This document shows, piece after piece, positions 7,499 through 11,911 of a DNA stretch of 11,911 nucleotides. Where the stretch lies: the NCBI GenBank assembly GCA_021014945.1, contig MU266836.1, positions 1-11,911 on the forward strand, in the 5' to 3' direction. The stretch comes from Leucogyrophana mollusca. Lineage: Eukaryota > Basidiomycota > Agaricomycetes > Boletales. The position numbers were made by a program, and so were the translations under genes. The notes under the pieces were generated by a model. It was not told the origin of the DNA. It did not search any database and saw only the letters and a list, made by a program, of their open reading frames with translations. Each line of letters starts with the position of its first letter. Positions within the stretch are counted from its first letter, which is position 1.

Positions 7499-10400
7499 AT
7501 GAGCACATATGATAGCAGGATTAATTTGAAGGACCTGGACTCCGTTTCGTATAGCAAGATGATTGGAGCAGGCAATATGGAACTCTGCGGTGAGGAGCGC
7601 TTACCTTCTGCTGAAATTGAATCTGTGATAACCTGGAGCTGTGGAAAAAACAGCACGGGAGGATGAAGACTTGGCAAACCTGGGAATCCCAGCCCTCAAG
7701 CAGCTTATGTACGGCATGCCCACGGAGGGAGTGATCCCTGTACCCCCGCCATCTGATCCTGCCTCTTGGAACGTGTGGCAAGATGACTGCCTATCATCAG
7801 AACCGCCGCCGCCTGAAAACATTCAGATTCCGCATAGCCCAGATCCGGACCCGGGAGACGGGTGGTATTACCCGCTTGCAGATCCCTTCATCCTCAGCAA
7901 CTCCCTCGATGCTCGGTTCAGAAGGGGATATTGCTATGCAAACAACTTCGCCACCTCCAACTCCACTAAGCTTGCAGAGCGTCTTAAAGGGATCGCCACG
8001 CACCCGAGCACGGCAGATGTTGAATTTCAAGATGGATTTGCAAGGCCAAAACCTATTCCCGGGCTTGTCAAGATGATTCCTGGCATCCCATATGTTCAAA
8101 CGGTTGATGGCGATCCACTCAAGATGCTCACTGTGGCATGCGTACATACCCTCCAGTCGCTGGGGCAATATCCAGAATGCTTCAAGATACGCGAATTGGC
8201 AGGGGAACTCCAGTTATATACCTGGGGAAGGCAAGCCGCGGGCAACCAGGAGGAGATCATACCCATATTCAAGACTCCTGGTTTTTTTCGAGATGAGCGA
8301 TCAAAGAAAGGGGTGGAAGGATCCACGGAAGGGTCCTTCAACCTGGCATCCACGGTTATGAAGGGATCTGGTCTAGGTATCTTGAGGCCAGCAATGCAAG
8401 CAGCAGGGACGACTACCGATGCCCATATCCTGAAGATCCTAGAAATATTACACCAGCTATACAGACTCCTTCTTCCGCTCAGTATCTCCCGAGAAGAATG
8501 GGATGTGATGGAACACACGATGAAGGATAACAACGTGTTCTCCTTTGCATCTCTGGAGGGGGGCCCAGTGGGATGTCAATTGAACGTATCCTGCCTCAGA
8601 GAAGGGGGAGTCTTGCTAAGCTCCATAGGGGAAGAACAGGGCTCTTGGCATCCTGATATTGGGGATGACCCGTTGATGTTTACCCTAGTCACAGTGATAT
8701 TGCGCATCCCGCCTGGTAAGATTTTTCTTTCTTTCAGACCTCTGGGGCAGGCCCTTACAGTTTGATAATCTAGGTAGCGATCCTGGCGCCTTTTGCCTTG
8801 GCAGGCCTGGATTATACATTCGAGAAATGGATGCCCTGGTCATCTTTCTGGTCTTCAAGGGGAACGATATCCACTCAGGGTTTGCTCCCTCAGTAGACCC
8901 CAATGGCAAGGCGAGATATACAGGATTTGAGAGCAATCAACAAGAAACGATGATGGACTCCACGGATGCAGCATGGAACCTTGCAGGAGAAGAAAACAGA
9001 TGTGTCTACGTGTGTTACATGCCGGAGGTCGCCACCACGAGATGTTCGGAGGTTGCTGTACGACCTCCAAATAAATTCGGCAATGAAGGAGGCAAAGCAT
9101 CGACGAAGGAGAGCGGCTACCAAAACTATGCAGAACACGGCAAGCCCATCCTTGGTCGAAGCCACGCTGCTCGGCTTGCCTTTGAACGAGCATACGCCAA
9201 CCACAATTCTACCCTGCAAGACTTCGCCAAGCCCATTGACCCGAACCTACTGCTGAGCGGCTATGCTTATACCGACTTCTCCGGATGCACAAAGGAAGTC
9301 AGGGTCCCATTCAATCCTTTCACGCAGAGAGCATATGTTCGAGAGATGCGGGGACGTGTCAGGCATCAGCGCGATGTGGTAGATGCCTATATGCTCCATA
9401 TCCACAAGAGCGATCTCAAGCGTAATAAGACGAAGAAGGCTCCGCCGGTGAATTCCCGGGGGACCATTCGGACTGAAAGGGAACGTCTATATCAAGTAGG
9501 CGAAAGCAGCAACAGGGTCCAAGCCAAGCTGAAATCCAGGTCAATCCCTGCAAAGAGGCCCCGAGCAGATGAAATAGAGGCCCTGCAATTAGCTGGTACA
9601 GGGGTGCCCAACCGCGTCAAACGCTTGCGAAAAAGAAAGGATTATGGCAAAGATCTCTCTGTGATTCTGGATGCCGGAAACCGGAAGCGAAAGAGATTGG
9701 ATCATGAGGAAGAGGAGGAGGAGGAGGAGGAGGAAGAGGAGGAGGAGGAGGAGGAGGAAGAGGAGGAGGATGAACTTGAAGTGCAAGAGGCAAGAGGGAC
9801 ATCATGCATTCACGCTCCAGGCAGGCTGGGACCATTGCTGTCGGCCGCGGCGGATGCAACCGAGAAGGGTAATCCGAATGGTGGGAAAGACGCCAAGGAC
9901 TGGCCCGGCGTGGCGGAGGGGAGGGGAGCCCTTGAAACAGAGGAAGGCGATGACGAAAATGAGGGAGATGAGGATGAAGAAGGCGAGGAGCAAGACGATA
10001 TCTACCAGGACGAGGATGTATGGGAAGTTGAAGCCGTTGTAGGTCAGAAGAGACTTACGGTAAGTAACCCCCCTGCGCACCGTGCGGAAGTACTGAATGC
10101 AAAATAGGACGGAACCATGGTATACCGGGTCAAATGGATTGGCTTCCCATCCCATTTCGACAGTTTCTGTACAGAGGATGAACTTATGTACGTGATGCCC
10201 ATCAGTAATGGCATATGCGACTGACAAAGTAGTAGAAATGCTAGGGAAGCTCTGGATGAGTACCGGAACAATGCGGACATCAATGCAAAAGAACTCAAAA
10301 CCGTATCCCTGAATAAGGAATCCCGAGCGTTCCAACATCTCAAGAAGGTGTTGGATGCAGATGCGCTAGAGATGGCTTCCGAGCGATCCGTGGAAACCAT

Positions 10401-11911
10401 CAAACGGCTGGCCAATTTGAAAATAGATGGGATAGGCCTTCACCGGGAAACCATCGATTCGATTTTGCTAGATGCCAGTTCCAACCTCATCGCAAAGTCT
10501 TTTTCAGCACAGTCATGGAACGACAAGGATGCTACAAACATTCTCCTCCACGTAACGCAAGCTGCCAACTCCATACCAAATTGCTTGCAACAGATCGATG
10601 CGCTGGACTTGATGTCGCGAGTGACGATATGGTACACCGGCCGTGCATACATGGTAATCTACAACTGGATGATCACAACTGGTCCGCTTTTTGCAAATAC
10701 TCTCATAAAACACCTTGACACCCATGGCGAAGCATCTCTCTTGGCATTGTCTCCACAGTTTGGGCACCTCATCATCCGCGTCACAAACTACGTTGCTGCG
10801 GTGCAAGAGGCGAAGAACAACGATATCCCAACACCAGTTCCTGCTGCAACCGGCCGACAGCCGGGAGCGAATTCGAGAGTTGGCCTACCAAGTCAAGGCA
10901 ATGTGAACGATACCCTCCGCCATCTCCCTGCAGATCTCTTTGGGCTTCGACAAGGCAGCGCAACCGACACCCTCCTGATACCAGAGATATCTGAAACTCG
11001 ATTGTCAGGGAACTCTGTGGCGGACATTTCTCGACGATGTTTCATGGATACGGTGTTCGAACACCTGCTGTTCCCGCCGCTGAGGCTTGCAGACAAGTGC
11101 TTATCAACAGGCCGAGTATCAAATGCAAAGTCAATCGACATCAAGTCCAGATTTATATCTCGTGCGGCTATTATATCAGCAGTGGTTCGAAGGTTTGAAG
11201 GCGACGATGGAATTCTTGCAATGAGCGGCTGGAAAGAGCTGCTAGAATGTCCACACTCAATGATGGGAAAGAAGTTGAAGGCAGACGACTTTGCTGCCAA
11301 CATATACAAGGACCCCATCGGTTACCTTGTCGAACTCGACCTCTGGCTCAACAAAGCTATAACCGCAGAGATGATTCATTCGGCCAACATACTCGGAGAC
11401 CAGGTGTGGTCATTCGTCATACATGCCGACAAGAATGCCAAGGCCTTCCCCCGTCCCAATCAGCATAGAGGCAAAGGCAATAAGATGAACCACGCTGGCC
11501 GGAAAGCCGTTATCAATGTACCCCTGTCAGCGGACGGGTTACTGCCAGCGGACGGCGTGCTGAACTACGGCATACCGGGCATGTTGATTCGAGAGGCCCT
11601 CAACAAAAGGCGAGGCCACTCTGCTGGAAACGAGTACATCCAAAGGATCATGAATGGTCTGAAGCCAACTGCCGGTCGTACCCGCAAGAAAAATTGCAAA
11701 GACCTGGATCACTTTGACATTGTCCGAATGGACAACGATTACTCACGAATAGTGAAAAAATCTATACCCCCGGAGCGCCTGACGACGAAAGCAGGAGTGT
11801 CGAGTATGTTGGTGTTCATGTCCTGTGGCCTGGGGCGGCAGACGGAAGATTGGGTCAAGAAGCACAACATGGTGTTTGAAAGCGAGGACGACTGCGTGGC
11901 AGTGTTTGAAG
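7499..11911 (+). CDS. TET/JBP-like dioxygenase fused to a chromodomain (partial, 5 exons)
   Basis: Proposed exons are 7499-7589, 7654-8715, 8774-10059, 10108-10187 and 10236 to beyond the window, coding for at least 1398 residues. Introns are 64, 58, 48 and 48 bp; donors are GTGAGG, GTAAGA, GTAAGT and GTACGT, and all phases match. Residues 363-418 carry the oxygenase core: H363-P-D365 in SWHPDIGDDP, a strand-rich stretch through PPGSDPGAFCLGRPGLYI, and distal H418 in NDIHSGFAP. R460 in ENRCVYVCY could bind the 2-oxoglutarate carboxylate. This pattern fits TET/JBP enzymes, which oxidise 5-methylcytosine or thymine in DNA. Residues 600-720 are basic with NLS-like clusters (KRPRADE, KRLRKRK, RKRKRLD) and a Glu run at 696-716. 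Residues 796-850 form a chromodomain, with W801, W823 and F826 at the aromatic-cage positions and a C-terminal helix (ELINAREALDEY). Residues 851 onward are largely helical and unrecognised. The start is uncertain: ATG 7577 is an in-frame alternative, and upstream exons are possible. Another 2OG-oxygenase family cannot be excluded. Confidence 0.75.
9706..9768 (+). repeat. GAG/GAA microsatellite coding for 21 Glu
   Basis: Twenty-one consecutive Glu codons, mostly GAG with a few GAA, lie inside the linker between the oxygenase and chromodomain. The purine-only trinucleotide run is prone to slippage, so repeat number probably varies between strains without breaking the frame. It directly follows the basic cluster NRKRKRLDH. 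Confidence 0.95.

Noticed and set aside
7641..7653. GTG at 7641 as the dioxygenase start
   Set aside because: GTG starts are not expected for fungal nuclear genes; a GTGAGG-to-CAG intron at 7590-7653 joins an in-frame ATG exon instead.

Overview
The window looks like nuclear DNA from a filamentous basidiomycete, most likely an agaricomycete. The reading frames are split by very short introns (45-65 bp) with GTRNGT-type donors and CTRAY-like branch points. There is an F-box gene of the agaricomycete type, a decayed Ty3/gypsy element of the agaricomycete clade, and a TET/JBP-like dioxygenase, a family known to be expanded in these fungi. All calls come from reading the sequence; no database search was run.

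Layout. Bases 1-860 are non-coding and repeat-rich: a 10-bp tandem repeat, a pair of imperfect inverted repeats about 0.5 kb apart, and between them a tRNA-like (SINE-like) segment with two box B-type motifs. Bases 865-2371 (+) hold a three-exon F-box gene with a nucleotidyltransferase-like motif. Bases 2372-4060 contain no gene I can support, but include a degenerate tRNA-like unit on the minus strand and a cluster of three 8-bp palindromes. Bases 4079-4608 (+) hold a small unrecognised coiled-coil gene. Bases 4890-5165 look like a promoter with no gene behind it. Bases 5286-6745 (-) are a Ty3/gypsy retrotransposon relic with one complete LTR, a primer binding site, and a reverse-transcriptase start that is truncated and full of stops. 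Bases 6746-7290 are empty. Bases 7291-7386 form an almost perfect 96-bp palindrome.

The main item begins at about 7499 and runs off the right edge: a five-exon gene coding for at least 1398 residues. My splice model joins (i) a 2-oxoglutarate/Fe(II) dioxygenase domain of TET/JBP type with HxD, a distal His and a following Arg, (ii) a basic, nuclear-localisation-rich linker with a 21-Glu run, (iii) a chromodomain with all three aromatic-cage positions filled, and (iv) more than 550 residues of mostly helical sequence I do not recognise. If correct, one protein couples a putative modified-base oxidase to a putative histone-methyl-lysine reader.

The genes do not form an operon. The biological themes that may connect are transposon remains, whose in-frame stops are all TGA as C-to-T decay would give, and a protein of a family that acts on methylated DNA. 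That link is inference.
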